This document shows positions 9,026-17,999 of a stretch of 64,000 nucleotides of DNA, in pieces. Numbering within the stretch: position 1 is the stretch's first letter; every line of letters starts with the position of its first letter. The notes below the pieces were generated by a model that saw nothing but the letters and a program-made list of their open reading frames with translations, searched no databases and was not told the origin of the DNA. This stretch comes from Niabella aurantiaca DSM 17617 (GTDB lineage: Bacteria > Bacteroidota > Bacteroidia > Chitinophagales > Chitinophagaceae), in contig NZ_KB893626.1 in NCBI RefSeq assembly GCF_000374125.1, positions 434,001-498,000 of the forward strand. Reading direction: 5' to 3'. The translations under genes were made by a program, and so were the position numbers.

Positions 9026-10453
9026 ATGAAGCTGCTGCAACTGACTGCCTTGTTTTTGTGGATCCAGGTTACCTGCGAAGCCCAGTACCTGTACGGAAGG
9101 CTGGAGCGGAAATATGCCCCGGAGGAAATGAAGGAGGATGTGGCGCAGCTTTATGGCGACCTGAAAAAAAATCATCCGGACCTTACCCGGTTTATAAGCA
9201 CCGGCGTTCTGCAAAAAGCTTTTGACAGTCTCCGGTCTGGTCTCACGGATTCATTAACGGCCCGGGATCTGTATTACCGCTTGCTTCCGGTACTAAGCAG
9301 GATCGGCGACGGGCATATCGGCATTAATTATTTTGAACCGGACAGGATCACCCCGGAGGATGCAGCAGGATATGCATTGGCCTACCATTCGCCGTTTGAC
9401 TCCCTAAGCCTGTGTTTCATAGGCAAAAAGATCTTCGTGCGGGATCACCGGGCAAAGCATAAAAGGATCCCTGCAGGTGCGGAGATCATAAGTATTAATA
9501 GTATAAGGTCCGGAGCGATCATCGATTCGCTGTTCCGGTTTACTTTTTCGGATGGATACAACACCACGTTCAAATATTTTTTTCTGAATTACCGGCGACC
9601 GGACGGGCTGTGGAACCATGTATTCCGGTCCTGCAAGTCGCTGCATATTGTGTACAGGGTCAAAAATATACCGGACAGCATCACGGTACAGGGTAAGCCG
9701 GCTGCAGCAGCGGCACTGAAACAGTCTCATCCTCAAAAAATGCCGTTTCTTGAGTTTAAACGCATCGATGCCGGTACGGCCTGCCTGAAAGTAAATACGT
9801 TTGAGCCGGCTTGGGATACGGCAGACCAACGCATGTTTGCCATGGTGCTCTTAAAGGAGTTTTCGCAAACAAGTCACCTGATCCTTGATCTGCGGGGAAA
9901 CAACGGAGGCCGGCAGGAACTGATGCTGATGTTGCTCAAAAGCCTGATCTCAAAGCCGGTACGGCCGGTGACCTTTCCGGAGGAGCTGGCTGCTGCTGCT
10001 TTGCCCTCATCCGCCGATACCGTCAGGATCAACCAGCAGAATTATATAAAGGAGTATCAATCCCTGGGCTGGGAGCAGGTCGGGCCTTTTAATACATCGT
10101 ATAAACAACGGCTTTATGTGCTGATCAATGGTGGTACTTTTTCAGCTGCTGCCATCATGGCCTATGCATTGGGCATTGATAAAAGAGCGGTGCTCATCGG
10201 GGAGGAAACGGGCGGTGGCAGAAACAGTACAACCGCGGGTATCATGTTCCATAACCAGACAAAATATACAGGCATCGCTTATTCTTTTGGCCTGGTGCCA
10301 TTCATGGCCACATACCCGTCTTCGGAAACGGGCCACGGTGTACAACCGGATATAAAAATATCCTATACGGTGGATGATTATTTGAATAACCGGGACCTTG
10401 AAATGGAACGCGCACTGCAATTGATCGAAGTGGATAAGCGCAAAGGAGAATAA
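9026..10453 (+). CDS. S41-family peptidase, exported
   Basis: A 475-residue protein with an N-terminal signal peptide ending in CEAQ (residue 20). The C-terminal half has the S41 (tail-specific protease) core: LILDLRGNNGG (285-295), the nucleophile S373 in INGGTFSAAA, and GEETGGG (392-398). The middle holds a weak PDZ-like segment (PAGAEIISINSIRSG). It probably acts in the periplasm on unfolded or C-terminal peptides, as related Bacteroidota S41 proteins are thought to do; no lysine of the Ser-Lys dyad could be assigned with certainty. It follows the AI-2E family gene by 8 bases. Confidence 0.88.
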   Translation: MKLLQLTALFLWIQVTCEAQYLYGRLERKYAPEEMKEDVAQLYGDLKKNHPDLTRFISTGVLQKAFDSLRSGLTDSLTARDLYYRLLPVLSRIGDGHIGINYFEPDRITPEDAAGYALAYHSPFDSLSLCFIGKKIFVRDHRAKHKRIPAGAEIISINSIRSGAIIDSLFRFTFSDGYNTTFKYFFLNYRRPDGLWNHVFRSCKSLHIVYRVKNIPDSITVQGKPAAAAALKQSHPQKMPFLEFKRIDAGTACLKVNTFEPAWDTADQRMFAMVLLKEFSQTSHLILDLRGNNGGRQELMLMLLKSLISKPVRPVTFPEELAAAALPSSADTVRINQQNYIKEYQSLGWEQVGPFNTSYKQRLYVLINGGTFSAAAIMAYALGIDKRAVLIGEETGGGRNSTTAGIMFHNQTKYTGIAYSFGLVPFMATYPSSETGHGVQPDIKISYTVDDYLNNRDLEMERALQLIEVDKRKGE

Positions 10454-10650
10454 TTTGAAAATTTGAGTCCCGATGATGACCGCATGTGCGTCAAGCTAAG
10501 GAAGATCATATTAAGATGAGGAGATATATGCGTCAGCATCTGCCATTAACGTATTATCAGATAAAAGCAGATCTTCGTCTGCAGATCGTCGGGCAGGAAA
10601 CAAAAAACCTGCCCGAACGGGCCGGAGGGTATCAAACCCGGAACAAAAAA

Positions 10651-11844
10651 TTATCCCAGCCGGTACAGCAGTTTTTTTACCAGTCTTGCATTGGTAACTA
10701 TTGCCATCAAAACAAGCGCAGCTGCCAGTAATACAACCGTCCAGTTTATGAAGGAAGACAGCTCCGGCCGGTTGAACATCACAAAATGATGAAAGGCCCA
10801 TTGCATGACCTGGGTACAGAGCAGGGCGGTCAGCACAATAAAAATATAGACGGGAATAAATTGATTGGATACATTTTTACCCAGCCACCGTGGCGAGTAA
10901 CCCAGGGTCAGCAACAGCTCCAGGTTTTGCCGGCTGCGGGCAATAACCAGTTGCAGGTAGAACGAAAACAGCATCAGCGCCAGGATCACGACCAGCAGTC
11001 CAAAAATACCCAGCCCGCTGAAGATCCCCTGTAATACGATCTTATTACGCCCCAGCAGGGTTTTATCGCGGCTGATCACATAGTCCTGGGCGTCGAGATA
11101 ACGGACCAGCTGCGGATCATTGACATCCTTTAATTTGAGGAACAGGCGGCTGGCGTCCTGGCGTTCTTTATGGGAAAAGGTCTTATTGGCCCACTGCAGA
11201 AAATTCTTGGGTACCAGTACGGAGTTCACCCGGTCGCTGAAGGCAACAATTCTGCCTGAAAAGGTAAATGCATTGTCCCTCCCGTAGCAGGTGATTTGTA
11301 CGGGGATGCCCATTGCTGTTTCTTTAGAAAGCTGGGGCAGGCCCTGGCCGGGCGCAAAGATGTTGTAGATCTCAAAAAAATCGGATGATAAAATAATAGG
11401 GATCTGCTGATCGCCTTCCTTCCAGGCGAAATTCGGCGGCAAGGTGTCAATAAAGTCATTATCCAGGGCTTCCAGGAACATATCGGTACTGAAGGGCAGT
11501 ACGCTCCCCGCGCTTAGCTGTACCCGGAAATCATTGGCCAGCAGGGGTGATACGCCGGCGATGAACGGTTGCTTTTTTACTGCTTCGATCTCATCGGCAT
11601 GAAACAGGTTCTTCTCCGGCTGTCCCATGGTTTCATTGGTGATGTTTTTGGTGATGGACACAAAATCAAAACCGTCTTTACGGATACTGCCTTCCTTCAG
11701 CAATTGCTGGATGTTGATGAACATCTGCACCGAGCATAAAAGCAACAGTACGCCAACGCCCAGACCAATATAGGAAAACCAGCGCGATGAGGCGTTGGTG
11801 CCGGTATGCAATAAAGGTTTTATGGGCTTAAAGGATAATGCCAC
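10651..11844 (-). CDS. FtsX-like ABC transporter permease
   Basis: A 397-residue membrane protein with the MacB/FtsX plan. One span lies near residues 25-45, then a periplasmic domain of about 230 residues, then three C-terminal spans (about 282-305, 330-350 and 368-390). The start is GTG at 11844, 9 bases after the stop of the ABC ATPase. It is smaller than MacB or LolC/E and has no fused ATPase. FtsX-like permeases usually transmit ATP-driven movement across the membrane rather than forming a pore, for example in lipoprotein release or cell-wall hydrolase control; the role here is unknown. It is the last gene of the DUF4836-ABC-permease cluster. Confidence 0.8.
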   Translation of the reverse strand: MALSFKPIKPLLHTGTNASSRWFSYIGLGVGVLLLLCSVQMFINIQQLLKEGSIRKDGFDFVSITKNITNETMGQPEKNLFHADEIEAVKKQPFIAGVSPLLANDFRVQLSAGSVLPFSTDMFLEALDNDFIDTLPPNFAWKEGDQQIPIILSSDFFEIYNIFAPGQGLPQLSKETAMGIPVQITCYGRDNAFTFSGRIVAFSDRVNSVLVPKNFLQWANKTFSHKERQDASRLFLKLKDVNDPQLVRYLDAQDYVISRDKTLLGRNKIVLQGIFSGLGIFGLLVVILALMLFSFYLQLVIARSRQNLELLLTLGYSPRWLGKNVSNQFIPVYIFIVLTALLCTQVMQWAFHHFVMFNRPELSSFINWTVVLLAAALVLMAIVTNARLVKKLLYRLG

Positions 11845-11853
11845 AATAAAGAT

Positions 11854-12495
11854 TTACAAATGATACAAATGCGTTGCCGGAAAACTGCCGGCCTTTTCAA
11901 GTTCCGCAAAAATGACCAGGGCCTTTCTATGGGCGGTCTCCTCAAGGATCAGCTCTGTAGCTTTTTTTGAGTTGGCATTGTCCAGGTGACTGAAAGGCTC
12001 ATCCATCAATAGAACGTCAAAAGGCTGCAACAGCGCCCGGATGATCACCGACCGTTGCTGCTCACCATAGGAGCAATTTTTGGCCAGGGCGTTCAGCCGG
12101 TGATCAACACCAAGTCGCCGGGCCATTTCGATGATCCGTTCCTGCGGATGGTAAGGGCTGAGCTGCCGTTTGATCTCCAGGTTTTCGAGAATGGTCTGTT
12201 CCTCAAAAAGCCGCATGTCCTGCAGGATAATGCTTACATGATCTTTGCGGAGAGCGGCGGTCTCTTCCCTGCTGAACTGTTGTAGCGGCTTGTCATCATA
12301 CAGCACCGTGCCGCTGTAGCTTTCCCTCATTTTATAAAGAAAATGGATCAGCGATGTTTTACCGGTACCGGAAGGTGCTACAATATTCACAAGGTCACCA
12401 TTGGAAAAGGAGCGCTCCTTTCCCCAGATCTCTGAGGTGGATTTGCGCTCCTCTTCAAAATATACCGGTAATAAATTCTGTATTTCAAGCGTCAT
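11854..12495 (-). CDS. ABC transporter ATP-binding protein lacking an H-loop histidine
   Basis: A 213-residue nucleotide-binding subunit. Walker A is APSGTGKTS (about 40-48), the Q-loop is LQDMRLF, the signature motif is the unusual CSYGEQQR in place of LSGGQ, and Walker B/D-loop is VLLMDEPFSHLD. The position where most ABC ATPases carry the H-loop histidine reads VIFAELEKA, so no histidine is present. The protein is short and ends soon after. It sits between the DUF4836 lipoprotein gene (11-base gap) and the FtsX-like permease (9-base gap), its likely partner. Confidence 0.85.
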   Translation of the reverse strand: MTLEIQNLLPVYFEEERKSTSEIWGKERSFSNGDLVNIVAPSGTGKTSLIHFLYKMRESYSGTVLYDDKPLQQFSREETAALRKDHVSIILQDMRLFEEQTILENLEIKRQLSPYHPQERIIEMARRLGVDHRLNALAKNCSYGEQQRSVIIRALLQPFDVLLMDEPFSHLDNANSKKATELILEETAHRKALVIFAELEKAGSFPATHLYHL

Positions 12496-12506
12496 GAAGG
12501 CATTGA

Positions 12507-14210
12507 TTAATTTACTGGGGACACAACAGCCGTTGTATCTGCTATTGTTGCATCGCCGGGGATATCGCTAACCACGATCCCCTCTTTTTCAGGAATGGCC
12601 TGGTACATTTTGTCGATGTACTGGTTCAATTGCTTCAGGGCGTTGGTCTGGGTGTCTGCCAGGTTGATCTCTATTTTGCTGATGGCCTCTCCACCCTTGA
12701 TATCGGAATGCATGGTGATCGTTTTCCAGAAATTGGCAGAAATTTCCAGGTTCTTTTTATAGGCCGTATCTTTTTTGCTGTTGGCCATAATGGTGGTGAA
12801 GATCTTCTGCAGGTTCACATATCCGCCCATGCTATGACCGGTAAATGCTTGTGCATAAGGCGGTTTTTTGCCGCCCGCAAGGAAGGCGTCCACTTCGGCA
12901 TCCGAACCGCCAAGGGCAAACCATTTGTCTGTGAGCCGGTTCTTGATACGCTCCAGGGTACTGTCCTTTACCGGCATCTCTTTATCCATTGTCTTTTTAA
13001 AGGCATCGATCAGCTTTTGGAAGCTCGGTTGATCGCCTACTGAAGAGCCGAATACGAAATCAAATTTGGTATCATCTTTTTCGTAAGAAATGGTTTCGCC
13101 ATTGTCCAGCGTAATGGCAGCAGGTTTGCCGGTTACGGTAACATCTGTTAAGGCAAAGGATTGGGTACCTCCGTTTGCTTTGGTAAAATCGTCTATGCTG
13201 ATTCCCAGTTGTGCCAGCCCCGCGTTTGCGATGCCATCAAATCCTAAAAGTTTGATCAGGTCTTTTATGTAGGATGGGGCATAGCTCATGCTGAATGCAG
13301 CCAGCACATCCTGCTCCGGTAAGTGGCTGATGGTTTCTTCGGTAATGTTGCTGCCGTTGTTTTTCTTCAGCAGGTCGGTCATTTCTTTTCCGTAGTAGTT
13401 CCTCATATCCGCGGTGATTTTCCCATTGTCAAAATTGGCCTTACCGGCCGTAATGGCGCCGTCCAGCAGTGCGTTGAATTTCATCATTGCCATGATGCCG
13501 CCGGCCAGCCCGCTATAAAGGTTGCCGCTGTTTACCCAGAAGTGCATGTCGGCCTTATCGCCGATCAGTTCGGCAAAGCGTTTGTCGCTGTCCAGTAATT
13601 TGCTGCCTTTCAGCTGGAAGGTACTTTTGGCGAAGAGCTTCAGACTGTCCAGCGGGTATTTTTCGGCGCGCCCTCCAAAACCGTTGCGTCCGCCGGCCAG
13701 TCCTTTGCTAACGCCGGATGCGTCGATAATGGCAACGAATAACCTGTCGTTAAAGTACACAACAGCATTGTCGTTATCCGGAGATCTTACAAAATTGTAT
13801 TCCCCGTCCTTTTCGATCTTTATATTTCCCTTGCCACCCTCTTCAATTACTTTGGAAAATTTGGCAGCGTCTTTCAGGGTTCCTTCAAATGCAACGTAGC
13901 CATTGCTGCCATTGCGTTTCATGAATACCACCAGGCTGCCCCTGGGGTCAATACCCGAGGTTTCCGGATCGTTGAGCAGCTGTTTTGCCAGGGAATCCGT
14001 AGTTTGATTCAGGGCTTTCGTGAACCAGGCAGTTTGTTTGATCTCTGCCCAGGTCAGCTTGGAGGAAAGGGAAGTGAGGTCCACATGGAGCACCATACCG
14101 GCGTCATTGGGTACCAGTAATCCGGTTTTGCCTCCCTTATTACAGGCAGTAATCAAAAGTACGAGGCTGATGCTTAAAAGGAGCAAGCCTTTGTTTTTCA
14201 CGTTTGTCAT
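12507..14210 (-). CDS. DUF4836-family lipoprotein
   Basis: A 567-residue protein starting at the ATG at 14210, which gives a lipoprotein signal (LLLLSISLVLLITAC, lipidated C23). An upstream in-frame start would bury this signal. The body resembles DUF4836, a Bacteroidota family of unknown function, with PNDAGMVLHVDLTSLSSKL near the N-terminus. It repeats an alpha/beta pattern in which short strands are followed by phrases about sums or differences of beta sheets. It should be anchored in the outer or inner membrane facing the periplasm. It is the first gene of a tight unit with an ABC ATPase and an FtsX-like permease. Confidence 0.78.
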   Translation of the reverse strand: MTNVKNKGLLLLSISLVLLITACNKGGKTGLLVPNDAGMVLHVDLTSLSSKLTWAEIKQTAWFTKALNQTTDSLAKQLLNDPETSGIDPRGSLVVFMKRNGSNGYVAFEGTLKDAAKFSKVIEEGGKGNIKIEKDGEYNFVRSPDNDNAVVYFNDRLFVAIIDASGVSKGLAGGRNGFGGRAEKYPLDSLKLFAKSTFQLKGSKLLDSDKRFAELIGDKADMHFWVNSGNLYSGLAGGIMAMMKFNALLDGAITAGKANFDNGKITADMRNYYGKEMTDLLKKNNGSNITEETISHLPEQDVLAAFSMSYAPSYIKDLIKLLGFDGIANAGLAQLGISIDDFTKANGGTQSFALTDVTVTGKPAAITLDNGETISYEKDDTKFDFVFGSSVGDQPSFQKLIDAFKKTMDKEMPVKDSTLERIKNRLTDKWFALGGSDAEVDAFLAGGKKPPYAQAFTGHSMGGYVNLQKIFTTIMANSKKDTAYKKNLEISANFWKTITMHSDIKGGEAISKIEINLADTQTNALKQLNQYIDKMYQAIPEKEGIVVSDIPGDATIADTTAVVSPVN

Positions 14211-14292
14211 GATATGTTGGTTTTGTTGTTTGTGTTTTTTGAATCTGCCTGCTTCCGTACTCATAAACATCCTACCCGGCAGCTTTTCATCC

Positions 14293-15663
14293 CTACTCAA
14301 AGCTATAATTCCCTAAATCGCCAAAGGTCACCTGTTTTTGTTCGCCGGAATGTAAATTTTTTATGATGATCTCCCCGGCTTCCAGTTCTTTGCTGCCCAG
14401 GATGGCCACATAAGGGATCGCTTTTTTATCGGCATATTTGAATTGTTTATCAAATTTTACCGGTTCATGAAAAAGTTCACATGCGATCCCCGCTGAGCGC
14501 AGTTCCTGCATCAGCTCAAACGCCTTTTGGGCCTCGGCAATGCCTAAGTTAAAAAACAACAGGCGGGTTCCGTTATGAACGTCGGCAGGGAACAGGTTTA
14601 ACTCGGTAAGTACGTCATAGATCCGGTCAACGCCAAAAGAAATGCCCACACCGGGCACGTCGGGTACTCCAAACAGGCCGGTGAGGTCGTCATAGCGGCC
14701 ACCGCCACCAATGCTCCCGATCTGTACGCCCAGGGCCTTTACTTCAAAAATAGTTCCGGTATAATAATTCAGACCACGGGCCAGGGTGACGTCTATCGAG
14801 ATTTGCGATTTGGGATTTGCGATTTGGGATCTTTCAATAATGTATTCCAGCTCCCGGACCCCCTCCTGCCCGGTGCTGTTCCCGGCAAAGATGGATTTCA
14901 GCCGTGCCAGTTTCTCTTCGTTGGTTCCGCCGATCTCAAGGAACTGCTGAATGAGGAGGGTCTGACTGTCTGAAAGGCCTCTTCCGGCCAGCTCTTCCTT
15001 TACTTTATCCAAGCCGATCTTGTCCAGCTTATCAATGGCGATAGCGATGTCGATCATTTTTTCGGTGCCGCCGCACTGTGCCGCCAATGCGGTGAGTATC
15101 TTCCGGTTATTGATCCGTATCTCTACCGGGAGGTCCAGCTTCTGAAAAACAGTGGCGTAAATAGCGGCCAGTTCCAGCTCGTTGATCAGGGAGCGGCTGC
15201 CCACCACATCTGCATCGCACTGGTAAAATTCCCGGTACCGTCCTTTCTGGGGCCGGTCGGCCCGCCATACCGGCTGCAGCTGGTAACGTTTAAAGGGAAG
15301 GGTCAGCTGGTTGTAGTTCATGGCTACATAGCGGGCAAAAGGAATGGTGAGGTCATAGCGCAGGGCCCGCTCGGTAATATCTTTGCTGGACCGGCCCGCC
15401 ATCACATTTTCAAAGCCGGCCTTTACTTTGTCAGCCTTCCCGGCGTTGTCCAGCCCGTTGTTCAGGATCTTAAAGATCAGCTTATCGCCTTCCTCACCGT
15501 ATTTACCCATGAGGGTATCCAGGTTTTCCATGGCCGGTGTTTCCAGCGGCTGAAAGCCATACAACTCAAAAACTTCTTTTATGGTAGTAAAAATATAATT
15601 GCGTTTGCGTACGGTTGCCGCGTCAAAATCTCTGGTTCCTTGTGGTAACGATGGTTTGCTCAC
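14293..15663 (-). CDS. hisS: Histidyl-tRNA synthetase
   Basis: A 456-residue class II synthetase that charges tRNA-His. Seen are motif 2 (QPVWRADRPQKGRYREFYQCD), the histidine-binding loop LARGLNYYTGTIFE, motif 3 (GVGISFGVDR) and a C-terminal anticodon-binding domain. The start is GTG at 15663; no ATG fits. Just before the LARGLNYYTG block, the residues SQIANPKSQ are encoded by a perfect 14-bp tandem duplication (14801-14828) that resembles a dispersed intergenic repeat. The gene follows the phosphatase gene by 33 bases and is probably co-transcribed with it. Confidence 0.96.
   Translation of the reverse strand: MSKPSLPQGTRDFDAATVRKRNYIFTTIKEVFELYGFQPLETPAMENLDTLMGKYGEEGDKLIFKILNNGLDNAGKADKVKAGFENVMAGRSSKDITERALRYDLTIPFARYVAMNYNQLTLPFKRYQLQPVWRADRPQKGRYREFYQCDADVVGSRSLINELELAAIYATVFQKLDLPVEIRINNRKILTALAAQCGGTEKMIDIAIAIDKLDKIGLDKVKEELAGRGLSDSQTLLIQQFLEIGGTNEEKLARLKSIFAGNSTGQEGVRELEYIIERSQIANPKSQISIDVTLARGLNYYTGTIFEVKALGVQIGSIGGGGRYDDLTGLFGVPDVPGVGISFGVDRIYDVLTELNLFPADVHNGTRLLFFNLGIAEAQKAFELMQELRSAGIACELFHEPVKFDKQFKYADKKAIPYVAILGSKELEAGEIIIKNLHSGEQKQVTFGDLGNYSFE
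14298..14305 (-). promoter_or_regulatory. -7 promoter element of the DUF4836-ABC cluster
   Basis: The minus strand reads TAGCTTTG, an exact TAnnTTTG match, inside the last codons of hisS. It would give a leader of about 80 bases for the DUF4836 gene. Confidence 0.4.
14801..14828. repeat. 14-bp tandem repeat inside hisS
   Basis: Two perfect copies of ATTTGCGATTTGGG (14801-14814 and 14815-14828) lie within the hisS frame. A related sequence (ATTTGGGGTTTGC) encodes the last residues of the neighbouring phosphatase near 15700. Confidence 0.9.
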
Positions 15664-15696
15664 ACTTACAAATTAAAATTTGTTATTTAGAATTTA

Positions 15697-16173
15697 CTAT
15701 TTGGGGTTTGCTATTTTCATCCGGTATTTTGCAATGATGGCATCGCTGGCTTTTTCCAGCAGGTCGTAAACTTCATGATAGCCCGGCTCAGGGCCGTACC
15801 AGGGGTCGGGTACATCCTGGTCTCCGCCGGGCTCCGTTTCATTCATGATGAGTTGTACTTTTGAGGCGTCGAACCGGTTGCGGGCGATATACCGGATTTC
15901 GTCAATAACATCCCCTGCCATTGCGTAAATTTTGTCGAACCGGTCAAAGTCAGCTGCTGCAAAATCTCTTGCCCGCTGCCCTGAAATATCGATCCCGTGT
16001 AAGGCTGCCACTTTTTGCGACAGGCGGTGCGGTGCTTCCCCGGTATGATAGCCGTTTGTTCCGGCGCTGTCGATCTCCCAGTCCAATCCCTGCTCCGCCG
16101 CTTTTTTTTGTAAAATCCCCTCCGCCAGCGGGCTTCTGCAAATATTGCCCAGGCATACCATTAAAATCTTCAT
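15697..16173 (-). CDS. Low-molecular-weight protein-tyrosine phosphatase
   Basis: A 158-residue cytoplasmic phosphatase. The P-loop CLGNICRS starts at the nucleophile C7 and ends with R13, and the general acid D123 lies in DPWYG. Both are standard for the LMW-PTP family; in bacteria these often dephosphorylate tyrosine kinases of polysaccharide export. The last residues (KIANPK) fall in a repeat-like sequence shared with hisS, so the tail may be an accretion. A perfect -7 element ends four bases before the ATG. hisS follows 33 bases downstream. Confidence 0.94.
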   Translation of the reverse strand: MKILMVCLGNICRSPLAEGILQKKAAEQGLDWEIDSAGTNGYHTGEAPHRLSQKVAALHGIDISGQRARDFAAADFDRFDKIYAMAGDVIDEIRYIARNRFDASKVQLIMNETEPGGDQDVPDPWYGPEPGYHEVYDLLEKASDAIIAKYRMKIANPK

Positions 16174-16177
16174 GCGG

Positions 16178-16185
16178 CAAAGATA
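16178..16185 (-). promoter_or_regulatory. -7 promoter element of the phosphatase gene (leaderless type)
   Basis: The minus strand reads TATCTTTG followed by CCGC and then ATG. The four-base gap puts the predicted transcription start at or next to the start codon. Confidence 0.6.
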
Positions 16186-16280
16186 ACCATCGTTTTTTGT
16201 TTTTTATTTTGCCGTTTCGGGCAATTCCTGTTTTCACCCGGCCCCGCTGTGCCGGCTTGCGGAAGCTGTACGGGCTGAAA

Positions 16281-16310
16281 AGAACAAAACCCCCGGGTTG
16301 GAGGGGTTTT
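16281..16310 (-). terminator. Intrinsic terminator after the 16357 lipoprotein gene
   Basis: A GC-rich stem (AAAACCCC at 16286-16293, GGGGTTTT at 16303-16310) is followed on the minus strand by the T-rich run TTTTGTTCTTTT. Confidence 0.7.
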
Positions 16311-16356
16311 GACCGGACACGCTGGTGTACGGTGGGTGAAACGGTTATCGGCGTCG

Positions 16357-16905
16357 TTAAAATTTTCCGGAGAATTTTCCGCTGCTCAGATTGATATTGG
16401 CATTGGTTGTTTCGTTGATACAGTAGGCATCAAAGGTTCCTTCAATTTCGTTATCGGTGAGCCTGGTGATGCTGAAATTGCCGGTCTTGGAAGCGTAGGC
16501 TTCCTGGCTGGCGCCGGCATTGGAAATGCCAATGGTAAGCACGGCCTGTGTACTGGCGGTGCTGCCATTCTCAAATTTACCGCTGATAGCCCCGGTTTGT
16601 CCCTGGGGTAGGTGTATCACCAGCATGGCCGTGCCGATCTGTGTTCCGTTCATCTGGACAGCGGTAATACTGATCTGTGTTTTGTTTACCGTGTTTACTT
16701 TCGACACCAGGCCTCCTGTAACGGAATTGGATTTAAATTCATTTTTGCCCCCAAATGCTTTGCTGGTAGAGAACCGGATGGAGGCCTTGCCCAGGCTGGC
16801 ATCGGAATCATCGCCGGCACCGGATTTTTTACACGCGGTAAAAGTGAACGCTGCCAGCAGAATGGCGGTAAAGAAAATGTTGCAGGTCGTTTTGCTTTTT
16901 GTCAT
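16357..16905 (-). CDS. Lipoprotein of unknown function
   Basis: A 182-residue protein with a lipoprotein signal (AAFTFTACKKSG, lipidated C25). The mature part is rich in Ser, Thr, Asn and Gly and looks like a single beta-sandwich, with strands such as KASIRFSTSKAF and TQISITAVQMNG. The C-terminal block EIEGTFDAYCINETTNANINLSSGKFSGKF resembles the ends of many small Bacteroidota lipoproteins. No enzyme motif is seen. It lies 20 bases downstream of the 16926 gene on the same strand, so the two are probably one operon ending at the terminator near 16290. Confidence 0.65.
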   Translation of the reverse strand: MTKSKTTCNIFFTAILLAAFTFTACKKSGAGDDSDASLGKASIRFSTSKAFGGKNEFKSNSVTGGLVSKVNTVNKTQISITAVQMNGTQIGTAMLVIHLPQGQTGAISGKFENGSTASTQAVLTIGISNAGASQEAYASKTGNFSITRLTDNEIEGTFDAYCINETTNANINLSSGKFSGKF

Positions 16906-16925
16906 GATCGTTTTTTTTATGAAGA

Positions 16926-17999
16926 TTATTTTTTCAGCAGGATGGATTTCGCAATAAATGCATCGGCATATTTATCGAGCGATCGTTTTGCTGCTTCCCT
17001 GTATTTTGCCCGGGTGGTTTCAATCACTACCGGGTTTAAGGATTTGGCAAAGGCAAATCCGTTCCGTTTCAGGCGAGAGGGGTCCTGTGATATTTTTTCG
17101 GAATAGCTTTCATCCCCTTCAAGGTTGTTCATGATCACTATTGTCTCTACTCCGCCTTTCCCGTTTAGAAGCATGGATAATGCAGCGTTGGCTCTGGTGT
17201 TGGCGCTCACAACCATTTGAGGAATTACTGTGCCGGAATATTTGAACGACCTTGTTTTTTCAATTGTATAAATATGCTGCTTTTCGGAACTTTTGATTTT
17301 TACGTCCAGCAAAATATCGGCAAAATCCAACGTAAGATAAAAATAGCCGGCGTCGGCTCCCAGTTCATCACAAAAGCGCATGGCTTTTTTGGCCTTGCCA
17401 AAAGCAAATCCCGTTTTGCCGCCCCACAGCGTATTCCCGTTGTTGGCATTGGTAGCTATGATTACCTGCTCCCTGTCGAATTCCGGCTTCTTATCGTCCT
17501 GTTTTTTATAAAAATCGGTATTGGTAATGACGCCCCAGGATACGGTATCGATTCCTGCCGCCTTCAGTTTCTTTTGAAAGGAATGATAAAAATAGTCGGT
17601 GATCTCCTGGAAGTCTTCCTGTGTCAGCTGCCCGTCTGTGGTTTCGAGGAAGGCTTTCAGCTTTGCTCCGGCAATAGCGCCGGTGCTTCTTTCCTTACCA
17701 ATCGTCGATTCGCTGGTATTCAGCTTATAGGTTATGCTGAGTTGGGCAATGGCAAACTTTTGAAGATTGGGGAGTATTTTCGGCTTTGCAAAAGTACCCG
17801 CCAGCATCAGCTTTAGTTTTTCGGCATTCTGTTTATCTTCCGTGCTTACCTGGGCATAACCCGCTAAATGGGTCAGGCTGCAGAAAATAAGCAAGATAAT
17901 GGGTAGCAGGTGGGCAGCGTGCTTTAAATGGTTCGTTATCGCCGATCCGGGGATCTTTGAATGGCGGATGCCGTCATGTAAAGAAGTTGTTTGGTTCAT
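16926..17999 (-). CDS. Exported protein of unknown function
   Basis: A 357-residue protein; the ATG at 17999 is chosen over an upstream start because it gives a plausible, if long, signal region (HLLPIILLIFCSLTHLAGYAQ, cut near residue 50). The mature part is mixed alpha/beta, with a helix-rich middle (EDFQEITDYFYHSFQKKLKAAGID) and strands near DAGYFYLTLDFADILLDVKI. No catalytic pattern was recognised. It precedes a small lipoprotein gene by 20 bases and diverges from the TPR sensor kinase at 18156. A functional link with that kinase is possible but not shown. Confidence 0.6.
   Translation of the reverse strand: MNQTTSLHDGIRHSKIPGSAITNHLKHAAHLLPIILLIFCSLTHLAGYAQVSTEDKQNAEKLKLMLAGTFAKPKILPNLQKFAIAQLSITYKLNTSESTIGKERSTGAIAGAKLKAFLETTDGQLTQEDFQEITDYFYHSFQKKLKAAGIDTVSWGVITNTDFYKKQDDKKPEFDREQVIIATNANNGNTLWGGKTGFAFGKAKKAMRFCDELGADAGYFYLTLDFADILLDVKIKSSEKQHIYTIEKTRSFKYSGTVIPQMVVSANTRANAALSMLLNGKGGVETIVIMNNLEGDESYSEKISQDPSRLKRNGFAFAKSLNPVVIETTRAKYREAAKRSLDKYADAFIAKSILLKK

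Noticed and set aside
10591-10614. Hairpin after the FtsX-like permease as a terminator
   Set aside because: The stem is perfect but no T-run follows it on the minus strand; the T's lie in the loop.
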